Shown here: positions 43,194 to 51,154 of the stretch, in pieces
Layout of the letters: every line of letters starts with the position of its first letter
How positions within the stretch are numbered: position 1 is the first letter of the stretch
From: Rubripirellula reticaptiva
GTDB lineage: Bacteria; Planctomycetota; Planctomycetia; Pirellulales; Pirellulaceae
Length of the DNA stretch: 64,000 bases
Assembly (NCBI RefSeq): GCF_007860175.1
Contig: NZ_SJPX01000005.1
Location: 744,001 to 808,000 of the forward strand
Direction of reading: 5' to 3'
Notes under the pieces: model-generated
Told to the model about the DNA's origin: nothing
Database searches by the model: none
What the model saw: the letters and a program-made list of their open reading frames with translations, nothing else
Position numbers and translations under genes: made by a program

Positions 43194-45386
43194 TCACAGG
43201 TTTTGAACGAATTCGTCGGGTAGTTTGCCTTGATATCTAGCGTTCGCATATTGCCGGTACCAAGCTGTTGCGGTGGAAATCCACTGTCTTTGCGGCGGCG
43301 ACAAACTTGGTTGGATTGACGCCACGTGATCGTCAACTCGCTGGGCAAACTGGTACAGCGTTTCACTTGGACCGCGAACGAGCGACCATTTCTTCATTCG
43401 CCGATCGACGCGTGACAACCTTTTTCGACATTGCTGGTCGATCGCATGGATGCCGACTTGCGAAGGCTTGTAGAATTTTGTCCACCAAAAATAAATGAGC
43501 CCACAAACCAGCGGAATCTGGGCCAACCGAAAAAGTGTCATCAGGGTCTCGGTCACCCGCGCGGGCATGACCAAACCTAGCCAATACGTGTACCACGCCT
43601 CATCGTTACTTGACGATGTCTCATCAGAACCACCAGAGCGAGCCATTGCGCTGGCGGCATCCTGCAGAGGCGAGATCGTACGATAAGTACGACCCGGGGT
43701 CGATTCGACGGGAAACCACTGGCCAGTCGCATCGTCGTATGCTTCCGCCCAAGCGTGGGCGTCACGATTTCGGGCAATCCATTTCGTGTTGTCGTCACTA
43801 TGCTGCTCATCCACGACGTATCCCGTCAAGTATCGTGACGGCACACCGACCGATCGCAACATCAAAACGCTTGCCGATGCAAAGTATTCACAGTGCGCGA
43901 CGTGCCGGGTATCCAAAAAGTGAGCAACAGGGTCAACGCGACGTGGCGGAACGGTTTGATTGAGACCATAGACAAACTGCTGTTGAAAAAAGTCACTGAT
44001 CGCTGCGGCTTTCTCACGAGCCGATTCTTTACCGCGGCAGATCTCGGTCGTTGTCGACGCCAGCATTTCCTTCAACGACTGTGGGATTCTTTCGAGGAGA
44101 AATCGACGCTGACCGTCAAGCTGCTCGGGCGGAAGTTCATTGCTAATGCCAACTCGATACGGCACCGTCACGTCGACCCCCATCCGCACAATGCCATGCT
44201 GGGAAACGATCAGCTCGTTACTTTTCGACTCGATCCAACGAGTCGCAAGAGGCATGAACACCACCGCCCCTTTCATGGGATCGTTATGGACGTCCATTTC
44301 GACCAAGACTTCTTGTGCGTCTCGAGGATTCTTAGTTGAACTTTGGCGTCGCTTTGGATTCTGTAAATCAAAGTGTTTCAAGTCGCGACTGATACTGACA
44401 ATCGACCTTGACGCAGGAGACTCTGACGGACGAACCGTGAAGTCAATCATGTCAGCTTCGGCGGCGTCGTTCAATCGCAGATTGTTTGCCGATCGCCATT
44501 GACCAGATTGATAGTAATCGAATGCCGTTCCTCGCAAGTAGCCCGGTGCACGTTCAGAATCCACGATCAAGGCGATCGATGTTGGATCCGATGAGAGGTG
44601 TTTGCGAATCGATCCCAATCGGCTGCCGTTGACGTACATGAGTCCGCCGACGTACTTCGGACTAACGGTCGTGTCGATCGAAACTTTAAGTTGCTGCTGC
44701 AATGCGTTCTGGACACTAGGCAATGCATCAGTCGTCGCTCGGGCCACAACGCTGGTAGCCAACAACAAAGTTGAAATCGTAAGAACGGCAAAAACGGGAC
44801 TTGTACGGCGAGATTGTTCGGTCGGATCGCCGGGCCTGTCCGGCAGACCCATTGCCCGATTGCGTTTCGCTGAAAAAATGATCTGCGAGGCCGTACAAAA
44901 ACCGATGCAAACGATCAAGCCAACCGTCGTTTGTGCCGTCAGCGACCGGCTGACTCCCCCCGCAGCAACACACAACAAAACGACGATCATCCCCAAAGCC
45001 AGAAGCGAAACGTGGCCTCGATCGGGACGAAAGGTCCAAACCGCGAGAGACAAAAAAAAGCACGAGTGTGCCAGCACGTCAACGGCCAAATAAACCAAGT
45101 TGGCGGATCCGTTGATGCGACCACCAACACGCCAAACCGTAGTAAAAGCAACGATCAGTGCGATGGTCAAGAACAAAACCATCCATCGAATGGACCGAGA
45201 CGACGAGCCAAACCAACGATTATTTTCAGATGCCGGTCGAGATGTCGAGCGGTGATGTAAAAGCACCCATGCCAGTGGAAGTGCCGCCAGAATTCCTACT
45301 TGCAAGAAATCATTAAATGTCGATCCCAAGAACAGCATCTCGCCAAACAGAATCACACCGAGCAACGTCTTCGTACGTTCAAGCAT
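43194..45386 (-). CDS. TgpA-type membrane transglutaminase-like protein
   Basis: Product of 730 residues from the ATG at 45386, which has a GGAG site about 10 bases before it. Several hydrophobic segments (about 1-190, DUF3488-like) are followed by a large outside domain with the transglutaminase catalytic triad: Cys in RHVAHCEYFASASVLMLR, His in NRDAHAWAEAY, and an acidic residue in FPVESTPGR (Glu where Asp is common). A final membrane segment near 625-645 and a soluble tail (RKRLSRVDRRMKKWSLV) complete the TgpA layout. TgpA proteins are essential in some bacteria and are thought to process cell-surface peptides. It ends a MoxR-DUF58-TgpA operon. Confidence 0.92.
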   Translation of the reverse strand: MLERTKTLLGVILFGEMLFLGSTFNDFLQVGILAALPLAWVLLHHRSTSRPASENNRWFGSSSRSIRWMVLFLTIALIVAFTTVWRVGGRINGSANLVYLAVDVLAHSCFFLSLAVWTFRPDRGHVSLLALGMIVVLLCVAAGGVSRSLTAQTTVGLIVCIGFCTASQIIFSAKRNRAMGLPDRPGDPTEQSRRTSPVFAVLTISTLLLATSVVARATTDALPSVQNALQQQLKVSIDTTVSPKYVGGLMYVNGSRLGSIRKHLSSDPTSIALIVDSERAPGYLRGTAFDYYQSGQWRSANNLRLNDAAEADMIDFTVRPSESPASRSIVSISRDLKHFDLQNPKRRQSSTKNPRDAQEVLVEMDVHNDPMKGAVVFMPLATRWIESKSNELIVSQHGIVRMGVDVTVPYRVGISNELPPEQLDGQRRFLLERIPQSLKEMLASTTTEICRGKESAREKAAAISDFFQQQFVYGLNQTVPPRRVDPVAHFLDTRHVAHCEYFASASVLMLRSVGVPSRYLTGYVVDEQHSDDNTKWIARNRDAHAWAEAYDDATGQWFPVESTPGRTYRTISPLQDAASAMARSGGSDETSSSNDEAWYTYWLGLVMPARVTETLMTLFRLAQIPLVCGLIYFWWTKFYKPSQVGIHAIDQQCRKRLSRVDRRMKKWSLVRGPSETLYQFAQRVDDHVASIQPSLSPPQRQWISTATAWYRQYANARYQGKLPDEFVQNL

Positions 45387-46608
45387 GAGCCGCATACTCC
45401 GGCGCGCTAGAGGGATTACATTGAATGACGGTGACGTGGTTGAGAGAGAAAGCACGTTCGAATTCTTGCTGGCGCGTCGTCAGCAATAATGTGGGGCAGT
45501 GGCCGATCATTTCAAAGACGCCCGCAATACGACGATTGGCCGTGGCTTGGTCGACGGTTTCCGCGCCAGCCAATTGAATCAAAAGCGGTTCGCTGTCCGA
45601 AACCGCGTGTTGGTTGCGAGGTGCTATAAAAGACTCGGTCGATTCGTTGGTCACGTGCAAACGCAGCCGGACCTGGCGGTGACAAAGATCCGTTACAGCA
45701 ACGGCGGCCAACGACAACAGGCGTTCCAACACTGGATCCACGGTCTCGGCAGATTGTGGGCGATCGCGATCACTCGACGTGTCGACGATGATCGTGACCG
45801 TTTGAACCGATGGCGATTGATACTCGCGAACAATGGGGCGCCCCAGCCTAGCCCATGACGAAAAATCCCATCGCCGAACCGGCATGCCGACTTGATATTC
45901 GCGACTGCCGGTATAGTTCAACGCATCTCCGGAAAGCAACCGGTTTGACCATGCACCGATTGCACCGAGAACGGTTCCTGCGATGGGATCGTCCTCGTCA
46001 TCGATCAATTGTGGTGTGATCGCAATCGTTGTCTGCGAAGCCACAGCGTTGCTTGATCGAAACAAATAAAACGGAAACAGCGACTCGACCATTACATTGG
46101 GCAGCACAGCGATGCCGCGTCGCCCGCCCGACAACGTAAACGCAGCATCAACACGATCACGCGGCCGAATCGTCGCGAGCTGACACCGCTGAGACAACAA
46201 CTGGAATCTGAGGGGACGAGCGTCGCGTCGACGAGTCTTTTCAGGGACAAAACCCACCATCAGATCCATGGCCGGCAACCGCGATTCGTTACGAAGGTGC
46301 ATCGTGACCAAGAACGGCTGGTTCAAAGGTGCAGAGGTTGGCAACGAAAAGTCGACCTTTAGACGTGGACGTGCCAATCGGCTGCCCAGTCCACCAAGTA
46401 CAAGCATCGTCAAAGTCGCCGCAAAAACACCGACCCACGGGTAACCCCACACGATGTTCAGCGAAACGATCATGATCAACAGCAAAGTGACCGACGCACC
46501 GGTTAGCGAACGGCGAAACGCCAACAGCAACGTGATTGGCGAGATGACGACTCGGCCAACCAAAGCGACCCATCGCCATGGCGTGCTTGATGGTGCGATC
46601 GAGTTCAA
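45379..46608 (-). CDS. DUF58 domain protein
   Basis: A 409-residue protein with two hydrophobic segments near residues 10-70, then the DUF58 core YTGSREYQVGMPVRRWDFSS (shortened), in which REY and RxIxW-type residues are the family mark, and a vWA-like stretch VTIIVDTSSD. DUF58 proteins occur with MoxR ATPases and are predicted partners that present substrates to them. Its start overlaps the stop of the MoxR gene by 4 bases and its end overlaps the TgpA-like start by 8, so all three are coupled. It is predicted to face the periplasm or sit at the inner membrane. Confidence 0.9.
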   Translation of the reverse strand: MNSIAPSSTPWRWVALVGRVVISPITLLLAFRRSLTGASVTLLLIMIVSLNIVWGYPWVGVFAATLTMLVLGGLGSRLARPRLKVDFSLPTSAPLNQPFLVTMHLRNESRLPAMDLMVGFVPEKTRRRDARPLRFQLLSQRCQLATIRPRDRVDAAFTLSGGRRGIAVLPNVMVESLFPFYLFRSSNAVASQTTIAITPQLIDDEDDPIAGTVLGAIGAWSNRLLSGDALNYTGSREYQVGMPVRRWDFSSWARLGRPIVREYQSPSVQTVTIIVDTSSDRDRPQSAETVDPVLERLLSLAAVAVTDLCHRQVRLRLHVTNESTESFIAPRNQHAVSDSEPLLIQLAGAETVDQATANRRIAGVFEMIGHCPTLLLTTRQQEFERAFSLNHVTVIQCNPSSAPEYAAHA

Positions 46609-47750
46609 ACGGGCACCTCAACTTGGTCGACCAATTCACGAATGATCATGGCTGTTTCGCGATGGGGCATCGATGCACTGCGCGGCGAGACACGGTGCGC
46701 GATCGTTAGTTCCGCCATGGCTTGAATGTCATCAGGCATAACAAAGCCACGACCACGAAGCACCGCGTGCGCTTGTGCTGCGCGAAGCAACATTTTTGAT
46801 CCACGGGGACTGCATCCGATCCGCAGCCTCGAATCGACACGCGTCAAACTAACAATCTCGACCAAATACTCTGCTACCTTTCGGTCCACCGTCGCCGCTC
46901 GCGCCATCGCCTGCAATTCGATCAATTCATCACGGTTCATCACTGGCTTCAATGCACTGTGCGGATCGTCGGATGTACGATCAAGCAACATCTCTACTTC
47001 ACTGCTTGAGTCCGGATAGTCCATCGCCAACCTGAGCAGGAAACGATCGAGTTGCGATTCGGGCAACGGAAAGGTCCCTTCGAATCCACTTGGATTTTGC
47101 GTTGCGATTACCAAGAACGGTTGATTCAGTTTGTAACACTCGCCGTCAATCGTGACCTGTGATTCGGCCATCGCCTCTAACAACGCACTTTGCGTCCGCG
47201 GTGACGCTCGGTTGATTTCATCGGCAATCAGCAAGTTGCAAAAAATCGGTCCGGCTCGAAACTCGAACTTATTCGTCGCAGGTTGGAAAATCGAACTTCC
47301 CAAAATATCCGCTGGCAACAGATCGGGCGTGCACTGAACTCGTCCAAAGTCAAGGTCGATCAGGGCGGCAATTGATTTCGCGAGTGTCGTCTTGCCAACA
47401 CCGGGCACGTCTTCGATCAATAGCGATCCGCCGGCCAGTATCGCCGTCAGTATCGAATCAATCACCGCGTCTTTGCCACGAATGACACCGCGCAGTTTTT
47501 GCCGAACGAGATCGAGTTTTGCTAAGCGGGGATCATCCGTGATGGCCGCTTTGATCGGCGCGGTGGATGACGAGACCGAATCTTCGAGCGTTTTTCGTGC
47601 AAACAAGGGAACTGACTCTGGCCTAAATGAAGAAGTACGGACACGCCAGTGCAGACCAAAGGACGGTTGCCAGAACTGGATCGTCGCAATCCCGATCAAC
47701 GTAATCCTGTCTACGCAGTCCTGCGGACGCGATTGAATTGTACCGGACAT
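46605..47750 (-). CDS. MoxR-family AAA+ ATPase of the TgpA operon
   Basis: A 381-residue protein: Walker A EDVPGVGKTTLAKSIA, FGRVQCTPDLLPADILGS, Walker B LLIADEINRASPRTQSALLEAM (shortened), ATQNPSGFEGTFPLPESQ and the lid with RVSPRSAS. The ATG at 47750 gives about 75 residues before the conserved part and lies 6 bases after the trmH-like gene; a later TTG near 47606 would give a more typical length. The start is therefore uncertain. It is the ATPase of the MoxR-DUF58-TgpA module and should energise assembly or activation of a surface protein. Confidence 0.92.
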   Translation of the reverse strand: MSGTIQSRPQDCVDRITLIGIATIQFWQPSFGLHWRVRTSSFRPESVPLFARKTLEDSVSSSTAPIKAAITDDPRLAKLDLVRQKLRGVIRGKDAVIDSILTAILAGGSLLIEDVPGVGKTTLAKSIAALIDLDFGRVQCTPDLLPADILGSSIFQPATNKFEFRAGPIFCNLLIADEINRASPRTQSALLEAMAESQVTIDGECYKLNQPFLVIATQNPSGFEGTFPLPESQLDRFLLRLAMDYPDSSSEVEMLLDRTSDDPHSALKPVMNRDELIELQAMARAATVDRKVAEYLVEIVSLTRVDSRLRIGCSPRGSKMLLRAAQAHAVLRGRGFVMPDDIQAMAELTIAHRVSPRSASMPHRETAMIIRELVDQVEVPV

Positions 47751-47756
47751 GAAAAG

Positions 47757-48623
47757 TCACGTGCAATCAGCGGCAATATGCCCATGATCGCGATGCTTCG
47801 TCATTTCGTACATGAAGATGGCAGCGGCAACCGAAACGTTCAAACTGTCAGTGTCCAAGTGCATCGGAATGGTAACCAAGTCGGTCACAACGGACTCGAT
47901 TTCTCGCCCAAGGCCGTCCGGTTCGCTGCCGACGATCAACATCATCGGTCGTCGATCTGATTCAATTGTGCCAAAGACGAATTGGTCAAGAGGCGTCGCA
48001 TCGGGGTTGAGTGTGGTTGCGACCACACGGACATTGCTGCGCCGAATCATCGTCGGAATCTCATCAATCGGATGGTTCGATTGGTAGATCGATTGACTGA
48101 AAACCGTCCCCATGCTGACTCGAATGGAACGCCTTGAAAACGGATCCGCCGTCCTTGGCCCCGTCACGAGTCGGTTGATGCCGAGCGCGGTCGCCGTACG
48201 AATCATGCTGCCCAAATTGTCCGCAAGCGAAACACCAAAAACAGCTAGTGAGATTTCCCGCCGTGATGAATCGGACCAGGCTGGATCAACGGCAAGTTGG
48301 GTGACCGATTGAGTGGGCGGCCGAATTCCTTCGGCCAAGATGCCGCGGTGGAAATCAAACCCAACCAATTGGCGAATCTGATCTGACGAGAGCACGAAGA
48401 GGGGGACGTCGTCGTGAAACTCGGCAGCGACTTGTTCGTGTCGGCCTTCTTCGACAACGACCGAGCGCGGTCGAAAATTGCTTTGCGCCAATTTTTGCAC
48501 ACACCAGCCGCCTTCGACAATGAATGTGTCGTCGGCTGTCTTGATGCTGCGTCGTTCCGATTGCAGGTCGGTGTACCGAGCCAGTCGCGGGTCGTCGATG
48601 TCGTGGATTTGAATGATGGGCAT
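47757..48623 (-). CDS. TrmH-family RNA methyltransferase
   Basis: Product of 288 residues from the ATG at 48623. The longer frame to 48692 adds 23 residues without features. A substrate-binding N-terminal domain (about 1-95, with a KLAQSNFRPRSVVVEEG strand) precedes the SPOUT knot: SLADNLGSMIRTATALG, LIVGSEPDGLG and MHLDTDSLNVSVAAAIF, which are motifs 1 to 3 of TrmH/SpoU 2'-O-methyltransferases. The target could be tRNA or 23S rRNA. It begins the minus-strand block that continues with the MoxR operon and is divergent from the NarL-type regulator. Confidence 0.93.
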   Translation of the reverse strand: MPIIQIHDIDDPRLARYTDLQSERRSIKTADDTFIVEGGWCVQKLAQSNFRPRSVVVEEGRHEQVAAEFHDDVPLFVLSSDQIRQLVGFDFHRGILAEGIRPPTQSVTQLAVDPAWSDSSRREISLAVFGVSLADNLGSMIRTATALGINRLVTGPRTADPFSRRSIRVSMGTVFSQSIYQSNHPIDEIPTMIRRSNVRVVATTLNPDATPLDQFVFGTIESDRRPMMLIVGSEPDGLGREIESVVTDLVTIPMHLDTDSLNVSVAAAIFMYEMTKHRDHGHIAADCT

Positions 48624-48901
48624 AGCAAATTCTAGCGTTACAGTCGTTACGAAGCGTGCGGCCTGCCTTACCAACAGCCCTATCTGAGTCAAACGAGTGT
48701 ACGGATGTTGATTTTTGGCAACGTGCCGTGGTTTGTCGGCAACGTTTCGATAGACAGACCGTCAAGACATGGTGAACCGTGATAGATGCGATTGAAGTTG
48801 CGTCTAGTGCGGGGGCAAAGCCGTAGAGTTTTCACCGCTGGTCTAAACAATTTCCGTCAACACGTCGGGCACACGTGTTGCGAGCCCCCAATTCTTAAAA
48901 T

Positions 48902-49624
48902 ATGCCCATCCGAATTCTAGTTGTTGACCCCCATGAAATCACTCGTGCGGGAATCGGTCTTGCCTGCCAGTCACGCGAAGATCTGAAAATCGTTGGCGAA
49001 GTCGACTCGATTGACGAGGCGGTGCTTTTAACGCCCGAGACAAATCCGAATGTCGTGGTCATGGACCCTCGTTCTTGTGCCGGCGATGGCCTCGAAGAAC
49101 TGCTTCGATACCGCAATGCCTTCCCAGCGATCAAGATTTTAGCGTTCACTGGAAACGAAAATCCGGCGTTCGCGAAAGACGTCGTTGAATGCGGCGTGGA
49201 TGGATTCTTGATCAAGGATGCATCCGCCGACGAGCTCTGTTGGGCGATCCGAACCATTCATGCCGGGCGGATCTTCATCAGTCACTCCCACCACGGCGTT
49301 AGTTCGCCCCAACATGAAAAAACGGTTGATTCAAACATCCAAAAACGGGATGCCAACGCGTTGGAGCACCCGAATCATCTCGCGATGGAAAACAACCCAG
49401 ATGCCCAAATTGATCTGTCGACACGCGAACGGGAAGTCCTTGCCCTGATCGCCGACGGGATGACGAACAAACAGGCGGCTGCAAAGCTGTTCCTCAGCGT
49501 CAAGACTGTCGAAACGTATCGAGCTCGCGTGATGCGAAAGCATCAGTTGAAAGACCGAAGCGACCTTGTGCGATTCGCAAAGCGGCACGCGTCGAAAACA
49601 CTTGAATTGCAACCTACGGGGTAA
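48902..49624 (+). CDS. NarL/FixJ-type response regulator
   Basis: A 240-residue protein: receiver domain about 3-125, linker, and LuxR-type helix-turn-helix at about 175-235 (LSTREREVLALIADGMTNKQ, LFLSVKTVETYRARVMRKH, shortened). The phosphoacceptor Asp is in VVVMDPRSC and the Lys in FLIKDASADE. One of the two acidic residues before the phosphosite is altered: the usual VDDH reads VDPH, so metal binding may be weak. It has no kinase partner nearby. It lies 433 bases before the first secreted subunit gene and could regulate that locus. Confidence 0.9.
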   Translation: MPIRILVVDPHEITRAGIGLACQSREDLKIVGEVDSIDEAVLLTPETNPNVVVMDPRSCAGDGLEELLRYRNAFPAIKILAFTGNENPAFAKDVVECGVDGFLIKDASADELCWAIRTIHAGRIFISHSHHGVSSPQHEKTVDSNIQKRDANALEHPNHLAMENNPDAQIDLSTREREVLALIADGMTNKQAAAKLFLSVKTVETYRARVMRKHQLKDRSDLVRFAKRHASKTLELQPTG

Positions 49625-49637
49625 GGGTGCGGTGTTT

Positions 49638-49658
49638 CCTGTCGGGGAAACCCGCAGG
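49638..49658 (+). terminator. GNRA-capped hairpin after the NarL-type gene
   Basis: CCTG-T-CGGG pairs with CCCG-CAGG (one bulged T) around a GAAA loop, 13 bases after the stop codon at 49624. There is no T-run, so it may be a terminator of limited strength or an mRNA end-protecting structure. Confidence 0.5.
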
Positions 49659-49807
49659 ACGTGAATTGGAACTTCCGCTTCCCGTCAGGAAAAATGTGGC
49701 ACTTGGAATTCAGTGTCAGGCTTCCTTGGACTTCGCGTCTGTTTTCGCACCGAGCGTGAAACTTGGACATAGGTTTCAAGCGTTCCCATTACCACAGCAA
49801 AACAAAC

Positions 49808-49830
49808 CGCTTGGCCACCACGGCCAAGCG
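49808..49830 (+). repeat. 9-bp hairpin in the leader
   Basis: CGCTTGGCC (49808-49816) pairs with GGCCAAGCG (49822-49830) across a 5-base loop. It lies about 230 bases before subunit A. It is probably part of the leader structure or a further stop for read-through from the regulator gene. Confidence 0.6.
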
Positions 49831-50057
49831 ACAAGTTTCACAGACTCGAAGTTGTGGACTTGGGGAAAACGAGGCTCAGAAATTGTTTCGGATTCGGTTG
49901 ACCTGTGTGCACCTAAATCCCTACTGTCGTCTTCGGCAAGCCGCAATCCTGCGGCGAATCGAATTCAGGAAACGCGATTGAGCTTCAAAAGAAATTAACG
50001 CATTTCGATTCACAAGATACGACTCGCTCGTTTTCAATTGCCCCTAGGAAACTCACG

Positions 50058-50576
50058 ATGAACTTCAAAACTACTTTCGTTGCTCTGATTCTCGCCACTA
50101 CCGCTGGTACCGCTTTGGGTCAAACCACTGCATCGCAAAAATTCACGGTCACCGTTCCCGGTGCGATCGCGATCACCGCGCCTTCCAACGTGACGATCGT
50201 CCACGATGAAAGTGAAATCGATCAAGTGTTCCCCGCTCAATCGTGGGTTGTCAAAGGCAACTCGTTGGCTGGTGTCACGGCATCGTTCGCAACTAGTCAA
50301 GCATTCCGTCACACCGTTGATCCAACTGCAAAACGCAACGCGACTTTGGGCTTGAGCGTCAATTCATCCGTTGGATCGGCCGCCTGGACCATTAGCCAAG
50401 CAACTGACACGACTGACTATGCCAACAACGACGGTGTTGCTACGGTTCAAGTTTCGTCCAACGGTTTCGGACGAGCGAACCTTGACCTTTCGGTCAGCTT
50501 CGTCACCAATGGCTTTGGATCGTTCCCAGCCGGTGACTATGAAACGACTGTCACTGGTACGGTGACAGCAAACTGA
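50058..50576 (+). CDS. small secreted beta-rich protein A (subunit-like)
   Basis: A 172-residue protein with a signal peptide (about 1-21, cleavage near ALG-Q). The mature part alternates strands and Ser/Thr/Asn-rich turns, with no Cys. It is clearly homologous to protein B at 54752: the shared blocks are ITAPxxVxIxHD, QxFPAQxWxVxGNS, AFxH, AKxxAxLxLSVxS and the closing GDYxxxVxxT. Length and composition fit a structural subunit of a surface fibre or coat. It is the first gene after a 433-bp leader, has a good ribosome site, and is followed at once by a very stable hairpin, which is often seen after a highly expressed first subunit. No named family is recognised. Confidence 0.85.
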   Translation: MNFKTTFVALILATTAGTALGQTTASQKFTVTVPGAIAITAPSNVTIVHDESEIDQVFPAQSWVVKGNSLAGVTASFATSQAFRHTVDPTAKRNATLGLSVNSSVGSAAWTISQATDTTDYANNDGVATVQVSSNGFGRANLDLSVSFVTNGFGSFPAGDYETTVTGTVTAN

Positions 50577-50609
50577 TATTTGACTTTTTCGATCTAAGAA
50601 CAACGGTTG

Positions 50610-50636
50610 CCGCCGCGTCTCATGGAGACGCGGCGG
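50610..50636 (+). terminator. perfect 12-bp triloop hairpin after subunit A
   Basis: CCGCCGCGTCTC (50610-50621) pairs perfectly with GAGACGCGGCGG (50625-50636) across the loop ATG, 34 bases after the stop of gene A and 32 before gene C. There is no T-run downstream (TGATTGCG). A stem this strong may act as an attenuator or protect the 3' end of the gene A message, keeping A more abundant than the later genes. Confidence 0.8.
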
Positions 50637-50667
50637 TGATTGCGTCTACAACTCGATCACGAACTTC

Positions 50668-51144
50668 ATGATCCACTGGAAACACCTTTTCATCGCCTTC
50701 GCAATCGCCACATTGACTTTCCAGGTCAGTGACGGCGATGTTGTTCGTTTAGGCGGAAACGGTGTGCGAGTTGACATGACCCCTATCCCTCAGTCGGGAT
50801 CGCAAAGCCTAACCGCTTCGGCCGAGTGCCGTGTTCGCGTCAACAACCGCCAAGCCCTGTTGCACTGGACAACGTCGACCTTTCGTCATATTCAGTACCC
50901 TGAAATCGAGAGTGACGCCACAATCGAGGCGACAGTGACCGGAACCTCTGGGATGGTCGACGCGTAACCGCGACGCCTCGTCAAACAAACAGACCGATCA
51001 GCCAACCGAAATGAAGCCGCCATTGCGATGGGCATCGCAGGCAACGGCGAAGTAAAAGTCAACTTGCGAGTCAGTATGGGAAACGCACAACCGGTCGAGG
51101 GCAACCACTGTGCAACTGTCGTGCTGACGATCACAGGACACTAA
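50668..51144 (+). pseudogene. third subunit-like gene C with in-frame stop
   Basis: The frame 50668-50967 encodes a signal-like start (MIHWKHLFIAFAIATLTF) and a beta-rich part, then meets TAA at 50965-50967. The same frame stays open for 58 more codons to TAA at 51142-51144 and there encodes a plausible tail: NEAAIAMGIAGNGEVKVNL, RVSMGNAQPVEGNHCATV and VLTITGH. That tail has the same pattern as the ends of proteins A and B (a G-x-L-x-L strand followed by the closing beta strand). So the gene reads as a 158-residue diverged paralogue interrupted by one stop codon near the position of the conserved Trp. It is either a recent nonsense mutation, a sequencing error, or programmed read-through. Confidence 0.75.
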
Positions 51145-51154
51145 AAGGACTTTT

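Larger units (their letters stand above)
49625..50057. other. 433-bp leader region before the subunit/secretin locus
   Basis: No gene supported. It holds two hairpins (listed separately) and the ribosome site AGGA at 50045-50048, 9 bases before the subunit A start. A TGGCAC-like element near 49696 was tested as a sigma-54 site and fails at the -12 GC. The size suggests a long untranslated leader or a regulatory region for the operon. Confidence 0.6.

Noticed and set aside
49695-49711. Sigma-54 promoter candidate (TGGCAC...) in the leader of the subunit locus
   Set aside because: The -24 element is good but the -12 GC is replaced (ATTCA instead of TTGCA), and G at -12 is nearly invariant.
50058-50576. 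Subunit A as a type IV pilin or pseudopilin
   Set aside because: It has an ordinary Sec signal peptide with ALG-Q cleavage and lacks the GFxxxE prepilin motif and N-terminal hydrophobic helix.
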